DNA of 64,000 bases from contig NZ_JACTVI010000035.1 of the NCBI RefSeq assembly GCF_014495685.1, forward strand, positions 16,031-80,030, given 5' to 3'. This DNA comes from Streptomyces sp. TRM68367 (lineage in GTDB: Bacteria; Actinomycetota; Actinomycetes; Streptomycetales; Streptomycetaceae). Made by a program: the position numbers and the translations under genes. This document shows, piece after piece, positions 17,863 through 26,433 of the stretch (positions are counted from its first letter, which is position 1; each line of letters opens with the position of its first letter). The notes under the pieces are model-generated. The model was not told the origin of the DNA. It did no database searches and worked only from the letters and a program-made list of their open reading frames with translations.

Positions 17863-18492
17863 TTACCGGCGTCCGGCCTTGCGCCGTCGCAGCACGGTGC
17901 GGGCGATCAGCGCGACGAGAAGCAGGCCCAGGGCTGCGAGCAGGTACGTCGAGTAGCGGTTGACCTGGGTGTAGATGGTGGTGATGTGGTTGCCCGCGGT
18001 GTATCCGAGGCCGGCCCACAGGCCGACCCACAAGGCGGCGCCGAGGGTGTTGAAGGCCAGGAAGCGGCGCCAGGGCATCTCGGCGGTGCCGGCGATGATC
18101 CCGTTGGCCTGCCGCAGTCCCTCGACGAAGCGGGCGATGGTGACGACCTTGCCGCCATGCCGGGTGAAGAACATCTCGGCCTTCTCGTACCGCTCCGGCG
18201 TGAGCAGGATGTACTTGCCGTAGCGCGCGATCAGGGCGTGTCCGCCGGTCCTGCCGATGAGGTAGCCGACGTTGTCGCCCAGGATCGCGGCGATGATGCC
18301 GATGGCGATGACAGCGAGAATGTTGAGCTGTCCGGCTCCGGCGTAGAGGGCCGCGGCGATCAGGATGGTCTCCCCCGGGGCGGGGACGCCGAAGTCCTCG
18401 ACGAAGATGAGTCCCCCGACGGCCCAGTAGCCCCAGTGGTCCAGGACCGGCGCGAGGTCGCCCAGCACTCCGGGAAGCGGTGGTGCGCTCAT
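17863..18492 (-). CDS. DedA family membrane protein (first copy)
   Basis: 209 residues, PF09335. The family signature FVEDFGVPAPGETIL near the N terminus and RFVEGLRQANGIIAGTAEMP in the middle are present, with four to five hydrophobic segments. DedA proteins act in lipid-carrier (undecaprenyl phosphate) or phospholipid transport and membrane homeostasis. The ATG has GGAAGGGG upstream. A longer in-frame version from a GTG at 18747 begins seven bases after a BlaI-like operator and could be a leaderless start, but the added 85 residues are arginine-rich low-complexity sequence and look non-coding. Confidence 0.88.
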   Translation of the reverse strand: MSAPPLPGVLGDLAPVLDHWGYWAVGGLIFVEDFGVPAPGETILIAAALYAGAGQLNILAVIAIGIIAAILGDNVGYLIGRTGGHALIARYGKYILLTPERYEKAEMFFTRHGGKVVTIARFVEGLRQANGIIAGTAEMPWRRFLAFNTLGAALWVGLWAGLGYTAGNHITTIYTQVNRYSTYLLAALGLLLVALIARTVLRRRKAGRR

Positions 18493-18753
18493 CGGGACAT
18501 CGCCCCTTCCGTGACCTGTGCGCGTGCGGTTGCCGGTCTCGGCGGCGGATGCATGACCGGGCCGCGGGCCGGCCGTGAGCCGGTGTGCGATGTCTGGGCG
18601 GCGGCTTGCCGGGGCCTTCCGCGACCGGCTCCGCGGACATACGCGCTCGTCTGCTCCACCGCCACCGCGCTCCTCGTATCTGCCGCCCGACCGGGGTATC
18701 CGAATGCGCCGGCGTGGAGGGCGCTCCGCACCGGGGGCGGCGGACACCCCAAG

Positions 18754-18770
18754 CTACTACATGAGGTAGA
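18754..18770. promoter_or_regulatory. BlaI/MecI-like operator, imperfect copy upstream of DedA
   Basis: CTACTACATGAGGTAGA, an imperfect version of the palindrome shared with 19004, 21361 and 23993. The half-site CTACTAC matches fully; the right half has one change relative to the 19004 copy. Confidence 0.6.
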
Positions 18771-19003
18771 AGTTCATGGTGTCACTCTGTGCACTCGCGT
18801 CTCCGGCACCATCACAGGGACATGCTTCAGCCGAGCAGCGCCGTGAGCCGGAAGCCCACGTATGAGGCGGCCGGCCCTAAGGTCGCCAGGAGGGCGGCTG
18901 CGAGATCCGCGAGGGTGGCCGCGCCGAAGGCGACGGCATGCGGAACGAAGAGCTCATCGGGTGCACTCCGGTCGGACTGAGGCAGGCGGGGCAATACCGC
19001 AAA

Positions 19004-19020
19004 CTACTACATGTTGTAGA
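19004..19020. promoter_or_regulatory. BlaI/MecI-like operator upstream of ChrB-like/MFS operon
   Basis: CTACTACATGTTGTAGA, a near-perfect dyad centred 62 bases before the GTG start of the downstream gene. Its 15-base core TACTACATGTTGTAG recurs exactly, inverted, at 21361. BlaI/MecI repressors are known to bind TAC(T)ACA-type dyads, and a BlaI-family gene lies 4.5 kb away. Confidence 0.75.
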
Positions 19021-19073
19021 AGCGTAAGCCACTTGCCTCTGCGCCCCATGTAACTGCTGCTACATTCATTCTC

Positions 19074-19622
19074 GTGACGAATGATTCGCGTGCGCGCTGG
19101 GTGCTGATGCTGGTAAAGATCCCAGCGGAGCCGTCCCGGTATCGGGTGGCGGTGTGGCGCGAGCTGCGCAAGGTGGGCGCCCTGTCGCTGGGACAGGGGC
19201 TGTGGGCGATGCCGGACGTACCGGTGTTCGCCGCTGGACTCTCCCGCGCCATGGAGCTCGCCGAGCGCGCCGACGGCGAAGCCGTGGTGCTGGAAGCGGC
19301 CGGCCGCGACGAGGCGGACGCGGAGCGCCTGAAGGCGATGTTCACCGCGGCCCGACAGGCGGACTGGGCCGAGTTCCTCGCCGACTGCGCCAAGTACCAG
19401 GCGGAGTTGGACAAGGAGATCCGCAACGCCAAGTTCACCCTGGCCGAACTGGAAGAGGAAGAGCAGAGCCTGGAGCGGCTGCGGCGCTGGTACCGCGACA
19501 TCCAGGCCCGCGACGTCTTCGGCGCACCGGACGCCGGACAGGCCGCACAGCGGCTGAAGGAGTGCACCGCCCGCTACGAGGACTACACCGAGCGGGTCTT
19601 CGCCGCCCTGCACCAGACCTGA
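19074..19622 (+). CDS. ChrB N-terminal-domain protein
   Basis: 182 residues from a GTG start. It resembles the N-terminal regulatory/sensor domain of ChrB (chromate resistance): WVLMLVKIPAEPSRYRVAVWRELRK, then ALSLGQGLWAMPDVP, and a charged coiled-coil-like region around KFTLAELEEEEQSLERLRRWY. The ChrB C-terminal domain and ChrA transporter are absent. It probably forms an operon with the MFS gene 73 bp downstream. The operator at 19004-19020 suggests repression by the BlaI-type protein. Actual ligand unknown. Confidence 0.75.
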   Translation: MTNDSRARWVLMLVKIPAEPSRYRVAVWRELRKVGALSLGQGLWAMPDVPVFAAGLSRAMELAERADGEAVVLEAAGRDEADAERLKAMFTAARQADWAEFLADCAKYQAELDKEIRNAKFTLAELEEEEQSLERLRRWYRDIQARDVFGAPDAGQAAQRLKECTARYEDYTERVFAALHQT

Positions 19623-19695
19623 GACCCGAAACCAGCCGGATCTGTGACACACCCGGCCGCCACCGATCGCTCGTGAACGAGAAGGACACCCGGCC

Positions 19696-20922
19696 ATGCC
19701 CGAACCCGCCACCGGCGCCACGCCCACCACACCGCGCAGCCACATGTGGCCTCTGTACGCGGCCGGATTCACCACCGCGTTCGGCGCGCACGGCATCGCC
19801 GCCAACCTCGGCTCCTTCACCGCCGGCCGGCACGAGTCCCTGCTGGTGCTCGGCGGGCTGCTGGCGCTGTACGACGGCGCGGAAGTGCTGCTCAAGCCGG
19901 TCTTCGGCACCCTGTCCGACCGCGTCGGCGCACGCCCCGTCCTGCTCGGCGGCCTGGCCCTGTTCGCCGCCTCCTCGGCCAGCTTCGTCCTGATCCATGA
20001 CATCGGGCTGCTGTGGCTCGCCCGCATCGGCCAGGGAGCCGGGGCCTCGGCGTTCTCCCCCGCCGCCTCCGCCCTCGTCGTCCGGCTCAACCCCCAGTCC
20101 AAACACGGCCGCGCGTTCGGAAGTTACGGCTTCTACAAGAGCATCGGTTACACAACGGGACCGCTACTCGGCGGCACGATCACGGCGCTGGGCAGCCTGC
20201 CTTGGCTGTTCGGCGTGATGGCGGTCCTCGCGACCGCGGTCGCCGTCTGGGCGCTGATGGCCGTCCCCGCGGTGGCGCCGCTGCCCAGGTCCCGTCAGAC
20301 CGTACTCGACCTGGCCCGCCGACTCGCTGACGGCGCGTTCCTCCGGCCGACGACGGCGCTCGCCTTCGCGACCGCCGCACTCTCCGCCGGAGTCGGCTTC
20401 CTGCCGGTCCTGGGCCACGCGGCGGGCCTGGGCACCGTGGCCACCGGAGCGGCGGTCTCCGTACTGGCCCTGTGCGCGGCCGTGGTCCAGCCGAAGGCCG
20501 GACGAGCACTCGACGAGGGGCGGATCGCCACGGCCCCGAGCCTTGCCGTCGGCCTGCTGATCACCAGCGCCGGTCTCACCCTCGCGGCACTCCCCGGCGC
20601 GGTCGGTCTGCTGCCCGCCGCCGTCGCCATCGGCGCCGGAACCGGACTGATCACCCCGATCGGCTTCGCCGCACTGGCCGCCTCCACCCCGGCCGACCGC
20701 CTCGGCCAGACCATGGGAGCTGCCGAACTCGGGCGCGAACTCGGCGACGCAGGAGGCCCGTTGGTCGTCGCAGGCACCGCAGTGGTCACGACACTCAGCG
20801 GCGGGTTCGTCGCACTCGCGGCCCTCACCGCACTCGCAGCCCCGGCGGTCGCCCGCCGCCGGGCGGGCACGACGGCCGAGGCACCGACCAGCGACCAAAC
20901 CTCACCGGGCCTCCGCCAGTAG
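19696..20922 (+). CDS. MFS transporter
   Basis: 408 residues with about 12 hydrophobic segments and the MFS motif after helix 2 (FGTLSDRVGARPVLLGGLAL), so a DHA1-type efflux protein is likely. The region RIGQGAGASAFSPAASALV is the helix-4 motif. Start ATG follows AGAAGGACA at reasonable spacing. Co-directional with the ChrB-like gene and presumably under the same operator; substrate unknown. Confidence 0.88.
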   Translation: MPEPATGATPTTPRSHMWPLYAAGFTTAFGAHGIAANLGSFTAGRHESLLVLGGLLALYDGAEVLLKPVFGTLSDRVGARPVLLGGLALFAASSASFVLIHDIGLLWLARIGQGAGASAFSPAASALVVRLNPQSKHGRAFGSYGFYKSIGYTTGPLLGGTITALGSLPWLFGVMAVLATAVAVWALMAVPAVAPLPRSRQTVLDLARRLADGAFLRPTTALAFATAALSAGVGFLPVLGHAAGLGTVATGAAVSVLALCAAVVQPKAGRALDEGRIATAPSLAVGLLITSAGLTLAALPGAVGLLPAAVAIGAGTGLITPIGFAALAASTPADRLGQTMGAAELGRELGDAGGPLVVAGTAVVTTLSGGFVALAALTALAAPAVARRRAGTTAEAPTSDQTSPGLRQ

Positions 20923-21499
20923 ATCCCGGCAGTAAACGGTGGGGCAGCCGACGGGCCGGCGATGCCGCGCGGACGTCTCCGCGACCGCTAGGGCGGCGTC
21001 GGCCCATGTACACCTTCGTCTCCTGCAACGCCGGTGGGCAAGGTGGCACGCTGCGCCATCTGCCCGGCGTCCCCGGCCTGACGTTCGGCGCCAGCGCCGC
21101 ACTCACCGTCGACATGCGGGTGATGCCGCGGAGGTCTGCTCCCGTCGGCCGCCACGGCCGATGCCGCCTGTCCCGGCCCCATTGGTGGGACGGCATCGCA
21201 CGAGACCGGGGCATGGCGACTGTGTAGATCGCACAGCGGACAAGAGCCGGACAGCCCTGCGAGACGTTCGATGACCACGTCGACCTCTGAGCCCCGCGCC
21301 CGGACCCGGCACCGCCTCGTGAGCCGCACGTCACAACAAGCCGCGACAGGCCCGTTGTTTCTACAACATGTAGTAACGTTGCCTGGCGGTCACCTCGCCA
21401 TCATCGGTGTGCCACCGACAGGAAGCCTTCTGCCCCTGCACCGTCGAGACGCCTGGCCACACCGCGCCCATCGTGCTCTCGCGTAAGGACGTCTCTTCT
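20923..21499. promoter_or_regulatory. Intergenic region before PAP2 gene with BlaI-like site
   Basis: About 580 bases without a convincing gene. The only clear element is the palindrome at 21361-21375 about 125 bases before the PAP2 start. Short open frames here lack coding character. Confidence 0.5.
21361..21375. promoter_or_regulatory. BlaI/MecI-like operator upstream of PAP2-DedA operon
   Basis: CTACAACATGTAGTA, the exact reverse complement of the 15-base core at 19005-19019. It stands in an AT-richer stretch and would control the PAP2 and second DedA genes. Confidence 0.75.
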
Positions 21500-22246
21500 A
21501 TGGCAGTTCACCCGGCTATGTCGCTCGCCTTCGACGGCGCGGGCATCGACGGCTCGTGGTTCACCACCGTCACCGACTTCGCCCGCGACACCAAGTGGCT
21601 CAACACCCCGATGGAGCTGTGGACCAACCTCGGCCTGGGGGTCTTCGCGGTGCTCATGGTGATGGGCTGGTGGAAGGCCCGCCACCGGGATACCGCCGCC
21701 ATGACCGTTGCGCTGGCCGCGCCGGTGTGCGTCATCACCGCCTTCGCCGTCGCCGAGGTGATCAAGAAGGTGGTCGCGGAGGCCCGCCCGTGCCGCTCCC
21801 TGCCCCACGACTACTTCGTCGCTGCCTGTCCGGCGCCGAGTGACTACGCCTTCCCCAGCGGACACACCACCGTCGCCGCCGCCACGGTCGCGGCCCTCTT
21901 CCTTCTCGACCGCCGCCTGAGCGTGATCGCCGCCCTGTTCGCGGTCGTGGAGGGATTCACCCGCGTCTACGTCGGCGACCACTACCCGCACGACGTCCTC
22001 GGTTCCTTCGTCATCGCCCTGCCCGTCGCCTTCGCCACCAGCCTGGCGCTGCGCCGCCTGGCGCCTCCGCTGGTCGCCGCCTTGAGCAGCGGGCCGCTGC
22101 GGCCCCTGCTCGTCGCCCCGGCCGACAGGCACGTAACGAAGGCTGCGGCCGGTTCCGACACCGCCCCCGTCTACCAGTCAAGCCTCGCCCCCGCCTTCGG
22201 CAACGCCGACGAGAGCGACCTGCCCGGACGTCACAGCCGTTACTGA
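21500..22246 (+). CDS. PAP2-family membrane phosphatase
   Basis: 248 residues. The three phosphatase motifs are present: KKVVAEARPCR (KxxxxxxRP), PSGHTT, and RVYVGDHYPHDV (SRxxxxxHxxxD-like), between five or six hydrophobic helices. Such enzymes dephosphorylate undecaprenyl pyrophosphate or phosphatidic acid at the membrane. The ATG at 21500 has AAGGACG upstream; the frame extends 93 bases further up but without a good RBS. Followed by a second DedA gene 54 bp downstream, a pairing that fits lipid-carrier recycling. Confidence 0.88.
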   Translation: MAVHPAMSLAFDGAGIDGSWFTTVTDFARDTKWLNTPMELWTNLGLGVFAVLMVMGWWKARHRDTAAMTVALAAPVCVITAFAVAEVIKKVVAEARPCRSLPHDYFVAACPAPSDYAFPSGHTTVAAATVAALFLLDRRLSVIAALFAVVEGFTRVYVGDHYPHDVLGSFVIALPVAFATSLALRRLAPPLVAALSSGPLRPLLVAPADRHVTKAAAGSDTAPVYQSSLAPAFGNADESDLPGRHSRY

Positions 22247-22300
22247 GGCCCGCACGCCCGTGTCGGACCGGCCCACGCCTGTGCGTCCGCGTTTGAGGGA

Positions 22301-22984
22301 ATGGAGAGCATGCAGCATTTCATCGCCACGTTCGGATTCCTGGCTGTCTTCGTCCTGATGGCGGCAGAGTCGGCCTGCATCCCGGTCCCGTCCGAGCTGA
22401 TCATGCTGTTCGGCGGGGCCCTGGCAGCGGGGGCAGTTCCCGGCAGCCACCCCAGCCTCGCGCTGGTGATCGCCGCTGGCGTCCTCGGCAACCTGGCGGG
22501 CAGCTACTTCGCCTGGGCCGTCGGGCGCTCCGGCGGACAGGCTGCCCTGCGCCGGTGGGGGCGCTACATCTGGCTGAAGGACGAGGACATCGACCGCGCC
22601 ACCGACTGGTTCGAACGCTACGGGACCAAGGCCGTGTTGGTCGGCCGCATGCTGCCGGTCGTACGCACCTTCATCTCCCTGCCCGCCGGTATCGCCGCCA
22701 TGGCCCCGGTCCGCTTCGGCCTCTACACCGTGGCCGGGTGCATTCCGTGGACGGCCGCCCTGGGCGTGGCCGGCTACGCCGTCGGCGGCAACTGGCACAG
22801 CATCGCCGACGACTTCCACGGCCCCACCTACGCCATCGCCGCGATCATCGCGCTGCTCGGCACCGGTGGTCTGATCGCCCTCGCGCGCAAACGCCGGGCC
22901 GAGCAGGCGGCAGCCACCCTGCTCCACGACGGGAGCGAGCCGCAGCCAGCCGGACGCCCCCGCGGCCAGCACGCCCGTCGGTGA
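22301..22984 (+). CDS. DedA family membrane protein (second copy)
   Basis: 227 residues. The segments ESACIPVPSELIMLFGG and VGRMLPVVRTFISLPAGIA are the two conserved DedA motifs, including the membrane re-entrant acidic and arginine residues. TGAGGGA is just upstream; an in-frame ATG three codons later is possible. Only distantly similar to the first DedA (17863-18492), so not a recent tandem duplicate. Probably cotranscribed with the PAP2 phosphatase. Confidence 0.9.
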   Translation: MESMQHFIATFGFLAVFVLMAAESACIPVPSELIMLFGGALAAGAVPGSHPSLALVIAAGVLGNLAGSYFAWAVGRSGGQAALRRWGRYIWLKDEDIDRATDWFERYGTKAVLVGRMLPVVRTFISLPAGIAAMAPVRFGLYTVAGCIPWTAALGVAGYAVGGNWHSIADDFHGPTYAIAAIIALLGTGGLIALARKRRAEQAAATLLHDGSEPQPAGRPRGQHARR

Positions 22985-22999
22985 CGGCCGGACCACTTC

Positions 23000-23473
23000 T
23001 TACGAGGCTCTACGAGGGCGGGCGGGTATGTGCGTCAGCGGATGTGCGTATACCCGCCCGCGCTGCTGGCTCATGAGCGGGCTCATCTGCGCAACCTCCT
23101 GGCACTCCCGCCAGGCATCCACGAGCACCCGGCCGTGCCGCCAGGACGCCACCATCACACTGACCGCCACCACCAGCACGACCGCGGCGCACACGGCCGC
23201 CACCTCCCGGCTGACCGGGTCGTCCGCCGCCAGCACACGTACGGACCACTGGCCCTGGGCCGCGACCAGCGGAACCTGCCCCACAGCGGTGAACGCCAGG
23301 ATCGCCAGCGCCGTCACCCACGTGCCCGCAGCCACCACCGCCGCACAAACCATCGCCCACGCACCGGTACGCGGCGGCATCCTGCGCCCCGCCGATGGTG
23401 CCGCCACCGCCAGCACCACGCCACGCTCACCAAAGGTGGCAGGTAAAAACTGAGACTGACCAGCACCGCTCAC
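23000..23473 (-). pseudogene. Truncated M56 (BlaR1/MecR1-like) membrane peptidase, N-terminal part only
   Basis: 157 residues in a frame that overlaps the BlaI stop by ATGA, the usual arrangement of repressor and M56 sensor-protease. Hydrophobic helices (AWAMVCAAVVAAGTWVTALA and VAAVCAAVVLVVAVSVMVAS) and the context LAFTAVGQVP resemble the N-terminal membrane part of actinobacterial M56 peptidases. The HExxH zinc-protease domain is missing: homology seems to end near the WRECQEV stretch and the remaining tail runs into the DedA gene end. It could still be made as a short membrane protein, but cannot cleave the repressor. Confidence 0.65.
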
Positions 23474-23850
23474 CCCCGGCCGTGGTCGGGCCCGTGCAGC
23501 AACTGCTCCAGCAGCTGCTCGTCTTCCGACGACAGGTCCGAGACGAACCGCGCGAGCACCGCCGCCCGGTCCCCGCCCTCCTCCAGCAAAGTGTGCATAC
23601 CCGCCGCCGCGAGCCCCGCCTCATCGTGCACCGGCGCATACAGGTGACTGCGCCCCGCACGCTCGCGGGTGACCAGGCCCTTGTCGCACAACCGCGTCAG
23701 GCTCGTCAGCACCGTGGTGTAAGCGGTCTCACCACCCACGTGCTCGTGCACCACCGCCGCCGTCACCGGCCCATCGGCCGCCCACAAAGCCGCCATCACC
23801 TCCCCTTCCAGCTCGCCCCGCGCACGCCGACCCGCGCTGCCGCCTCTCAC
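23470..23850 (-). CDS. BlaI/MecI/CopY-family transcriptional repressor
   Basis: 126 residues from a GTG with AGGAGG seven bases upstream. The winged-helix N terminus reads LEGEVMAALWAADGPVTAAV and TAYTTVLTSLTRLCDKGLV, the family's hallmark recognition helix, followed by a C-terminal dimerisation helix pair (ARFVSDLSSEDEQLLEQLL). A candidate operator lies 143 bases upstream (23993), so autoregulation is likely. Three more copies of the site precede neighbouring units. Confidence 0.92.
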   Translation of the reverse strand: MRGGSAGRRARGELEGEVMAALWAADGPVTAAVVHEHVGGETAYTTVLTSLTRLCDKGLVTRERAGRSHLYAPVHDEAGLAAAGMHTLLEEGGDRAAVLARFVSDLSSEDEQLLEQLLHGPDHGRG

Positions 23851-23992
23851 CCGAAACCTCCTTCAGTCACACAGTCACAGCCCCCTATCCGCCTACCCCA
23901 CGGCACGACCGCCCGACGGACCGGCCGCATGCCGCTCACGCCGGCACCTCACGAGATCAGCACACCCACAAGGCACCGTTCGACCAACCAAA

Positions 23993-24009
23993 CTACTACG
24001 AGAAGTAGA
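23993..24009. promoter_or_regulatory. BlaI/MecI-like operator upstream of the repressor gene
   Basis: CTACTACGAGAAGTAGA, fourth copy of the dyad, with a diverged centre but intact CTACTAC half-site and GTAGA end. Located between the repressor gene (minus) and degraded plus-strand sequence. Confidence 0.65.
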
Positions 24010-24089
24010 ATCCGGGCCGCTGGTAGGACACAGGCCAGTCCGTTCCCTGCCCACTGTCCACCCAAGTCCGTGGGAAAGATCATTCACGG

Positions 24090-24360
24090 GTGAGCGGTTC
24101 CTACCTTCCCGGACTCGGCGTGGCATTGGTGCACGGCCCCTGGTTCGCCGGCGACCTGTCGCTATCCATCGCTCCGGGCGGCCTGTGGACTCTGGCACTG
24201 GTCCTGGAGCACCGCCGACCTGGTGTGCGGAGTGGCTTCCTCGCGGTCGCACTAGGCGATCCGTTGCTGGCCGTGGCCATCGCCCTCGGAGTGCAGCGGA
24301 TGCACGGGGCACCGCCGACCGGTATGGCAGCCCCGGGGTTCGGGCTGGCCTCCCTCATCG
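24090..24360 (+). pseudogene. Possible truncated membrane-protein gene
   Basis: The frame from the GTG at 24090 encodes two or three hydrophobic segments (GLGVALVHGPWFAGDLSLSI, GGLWTLALVLEH, FLAVALGDPLLAVAIALGVQ) with coding character, then degenerates near 24360. I do not recognise the family; it looks like the beginning of an integral membrane protein that lost its 3' part. Confidence 0.35.
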
Positions 24361-24589
24361 GATGGTCCGATCACCGGCCACGTCAAAACCGCACAGATCG
24401 GCCCATGCTCAGGCGCGAAATCCACTGCCTCCTTCACACGATCCTCAGGCTCGAAGCCGCATGCGTGCAGATCGGCGCAGCCCCTCGGGGAGCGAGAACG
24501 AGAGCCAACCCACTGCCCAAGCCCCTCCGATACCACGCGAATCCAACTACTACCGACGCCTTGACCTGCACAACACCAACAGGCAAGTG

Positions 24590-24880
24590 TCGATCTCGCC
24601 CGAACCCTCCGGGCGGTCCAGCGCAGCTCTGTACGGCGGCGGCACCCTCGTCTACCTCACCGCCCGCCCGGCGAGGACGCCAACGAGCTCGGCCGCATCG
24701 CGCACGGCCCGGAGAGCGGCAAACTCCTCGGCCATGTCAACGACCTCCTGCGCCGCTGGAGCCAGGAGAGGCCCGCACAGCCCGTCGTCAACGCCTACCC
24801 GCCACCGCCCCCGACGACCAACTCGCCCCCGTAGTCAGCGTCACCCGGCCGGAGACCGTCTGGCCATCAGCTGGTGACAA
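24590..24880 (+). pseudogene. Remnant of FxLD-type protein methyltransferase C terminus
   Basis: Pieces in different frames (GGTLVYLTARP, then ELGRIAHGPESGKLLGHVND, then DRLAISW at the end) resemble the C-terminal part of isoaspartate-methyltransferase-like proteins of FxLD peptide systems as I remember them. The N-terminal SAM domain is absent and there are at least two frameshifts. Assignment is tentative. Confidence 0.35.
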
Positions 24881-25120
24881 CTCGGACGGTCGTAGGCGCC
24901 AACGCCACCACACCGACGGGATAGGAACGTTCGGATGACCCCGGTGGTTTTGTTCACGGATCACGACAGCGGTTGTTCAGCACTCTGGGAGGCGCCCGCC
25001 CGGGGGGTGAGGTCGATGTTCACGAGAACGGACAGCACTCGTCGGCTGACTCCCCATCCAGGGCAGGGGTGGCCTTCCTGAGCCTCGGCACCTGTAGTAG
25101 CCGACCCGGGTCGCTTATAG

Positions 25121-25140
25121 GTCATCACGTGTGTGATGAC
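25121..25140. promoter_or_regulatory. Perfect 8-bp inverted repeat, candidate operator
   Basis: GTCATCACGTGTGTGATGAC: arms GTCATCAC/GTGATGAC around GTGT. It lies 195 bases before the GNAT start in an otherwise gene-free stretch (24881-25334). The shape suits a dimeric repressor site; no adjacent regulator gene is intact. Confidence 0.45.
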
Positions 25141-25334
25141 TACATCGTGTGGAGTAGGAGAGGACGATCCAGGCGGCCATGGTGGTCGCTGGCGCCGGCT
25201 ACCCGCTGCGCTTCCCGCGGAAAGGCAAGGTAGACCGGCTTGGTCCTCGATCCTCGGGGGTGTCGCCGGACCGTTCACCTCGCCTGCGGCGCACCTCCGT
25301 GGTGCGATGGAACGGGGGTAGGAAGGAGAGAGTG

Positions 25335-26306
25335 ATGGTCCCACCAGCAGCGGAGCGCAAGAGTGGCGCGGCCCCGGTATCAGTCCGCCCGCTGGATGAG
25401 GCGGACCTGGATCGGGCCGATGAGATCTGCAGGGTCGCCTTCGGGACCTTCCTGGGGGCACCTGATCCGTTCGGGACCGTCGACTACGTCCGCACCCGCT
25501 GGGCGGCCGATCCACAGGCGGCGTTCGCGGCGACGGTCGAGGGCGAAGTGGTTGGATCGAACTTCGCCGCCAACTGGGGCAGCGTCGGGTTTTTCGGACC
25601 GCTGACCGTACGTCCGGATCTGTGGGACCAGGGCATCGGCAGGCGTCTGATGGAGCCGGTCATCGACTGCTTCGACGCCTGGGGGAATCGCCACCTCGGC
25701 CTGTTCACCTTCGCGCACAGTCCCAAGCATCTTGAGCTCTACCGCCGGTACGGCTTCTGGCCTCGATTCCTCACAGCCATCATGAAGAAGCAGGTCACAG
25801 ACGGTGCCGCAGTCCCCGGCCGGGTGCTCTATGGCGAACTGCCCGCCGCCGAGCGGCCCGACGCGCTGAGCCTCTGTCGCGCACTGACCGGAGCCGTGTA
25901 CGAGGGCCTGAGCCTGGAACGCGAGATCGTGGCCGCGCACGCGCAGGGACTCGGTGACACCATCCTGCTCCATGGCGCTGGCTCCGAGCTCGACGGCCTG
26001 GCCGTCTGCCACTGCGGAGCCGGGTCGGAGGCTGGCGTGGACGTGTGCTTCGTCAAATTCGGCGCCGTACGTCCTGGTCCGGAGGCCGCCGACCGGTTCG
26101 AGCGACTGCTCGACGCGTGCGAGCGGCTGGCCGCCGAGCGCGGGCTGAGGCAACTGGACGCTGGCATGAACCTGGGTCGCCCGGATGCCTACCGGAGCAT
26201 GATCGACCGCGGATTCCGCACCTGGTTGCAGGGCGTGACCATGCACAGGCCCAACGAACCCGGGTACAGCTACCCCGACGCGTATGTGATCGACGACTGG
26301 CGTTGA
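25335..26306 (+). CDS. GNAT-family N-acetyltransferase
   Basis: 323 residues with GGAAGGAGAG immediately upstream. Residues about 17-150 form a GNAT domain: the acetyl-CoA-binding turn is VRPDLWDQGIGRRLMEPV and the C-terminal ELYRRYGFWPR is the usual FYxxxGF element. The second half (about 165-323) has a similar strand-helix layout without a clear CoA motif and may be a degenerate second GNAT domain. A longer frame upstream to 25179 lacks coding character. No obvious partner gene; substrate unknown. Confidence 0.85.
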   Translation: MVPPAAERKSGAAPVSVRPLDEADLDRADEICRVAFGTFLGAPDPFGTVDYVRTRWAADPQAAFAATVEGEVVGSNFAANWGSVGFFGPLTVRPDLWDQGIGRRLMEPVIDCFDAWGNRHLGLFTFAHSPKHLELYRRYGFWPRFLTAIMKKQVTDGAAVPGRVLYGELPAAERPDALSLCRALTGAVYEGLSLEREIVAAHAQGLGDTILLHGAGSELDGLAVCHCGAGSEAGVDVCFVKFGAVRPGPEAADRFERLLDACERLAAERGLRQLDAGMNLGRPDAYRSMIDRGFRTWLQGVTMHRPNEPGYSYPDAYVIDDWR

Positions 26307-26433
26307 CCAACCACCGCGCTCGGCCCGCTAGGAAGGCCCGGTGCTGTCAGAACCCGTGAATATTCGGTTGCGTCCTGAGAAGTGGTGTACGGGCTCCCAC
26401 CTGATCCGGGCGTTTACCCCGGCGTCGGAGTGA

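Larger units (their letters stand above)
18493..19073. promoter_or_regulatory. 580-bp divergent control region with two BlaI-like sites
   Basis: Between the first DedA gene (minus) and the ChrB-like gene (plus). It contains two copies of the CTACTACATG-type palindrome (18754-18770 and 19004-19020). Apart from these I see no gene with coding character. Confidence 0.6.

Noticed and set aside
17863..18747. Long 294-residue version of the first DedA protein
   Set aside because: The added N terminus is arginine/glycine-rich low complexity; the internal ATG has a good RBS. A leaderless start remains a small possibility.
24090..24938. A single 282-residue gene
   Set aside because: Only the first 90 residues look like protein; the rest is out of frame with a separate methyltransferase-like remnant.
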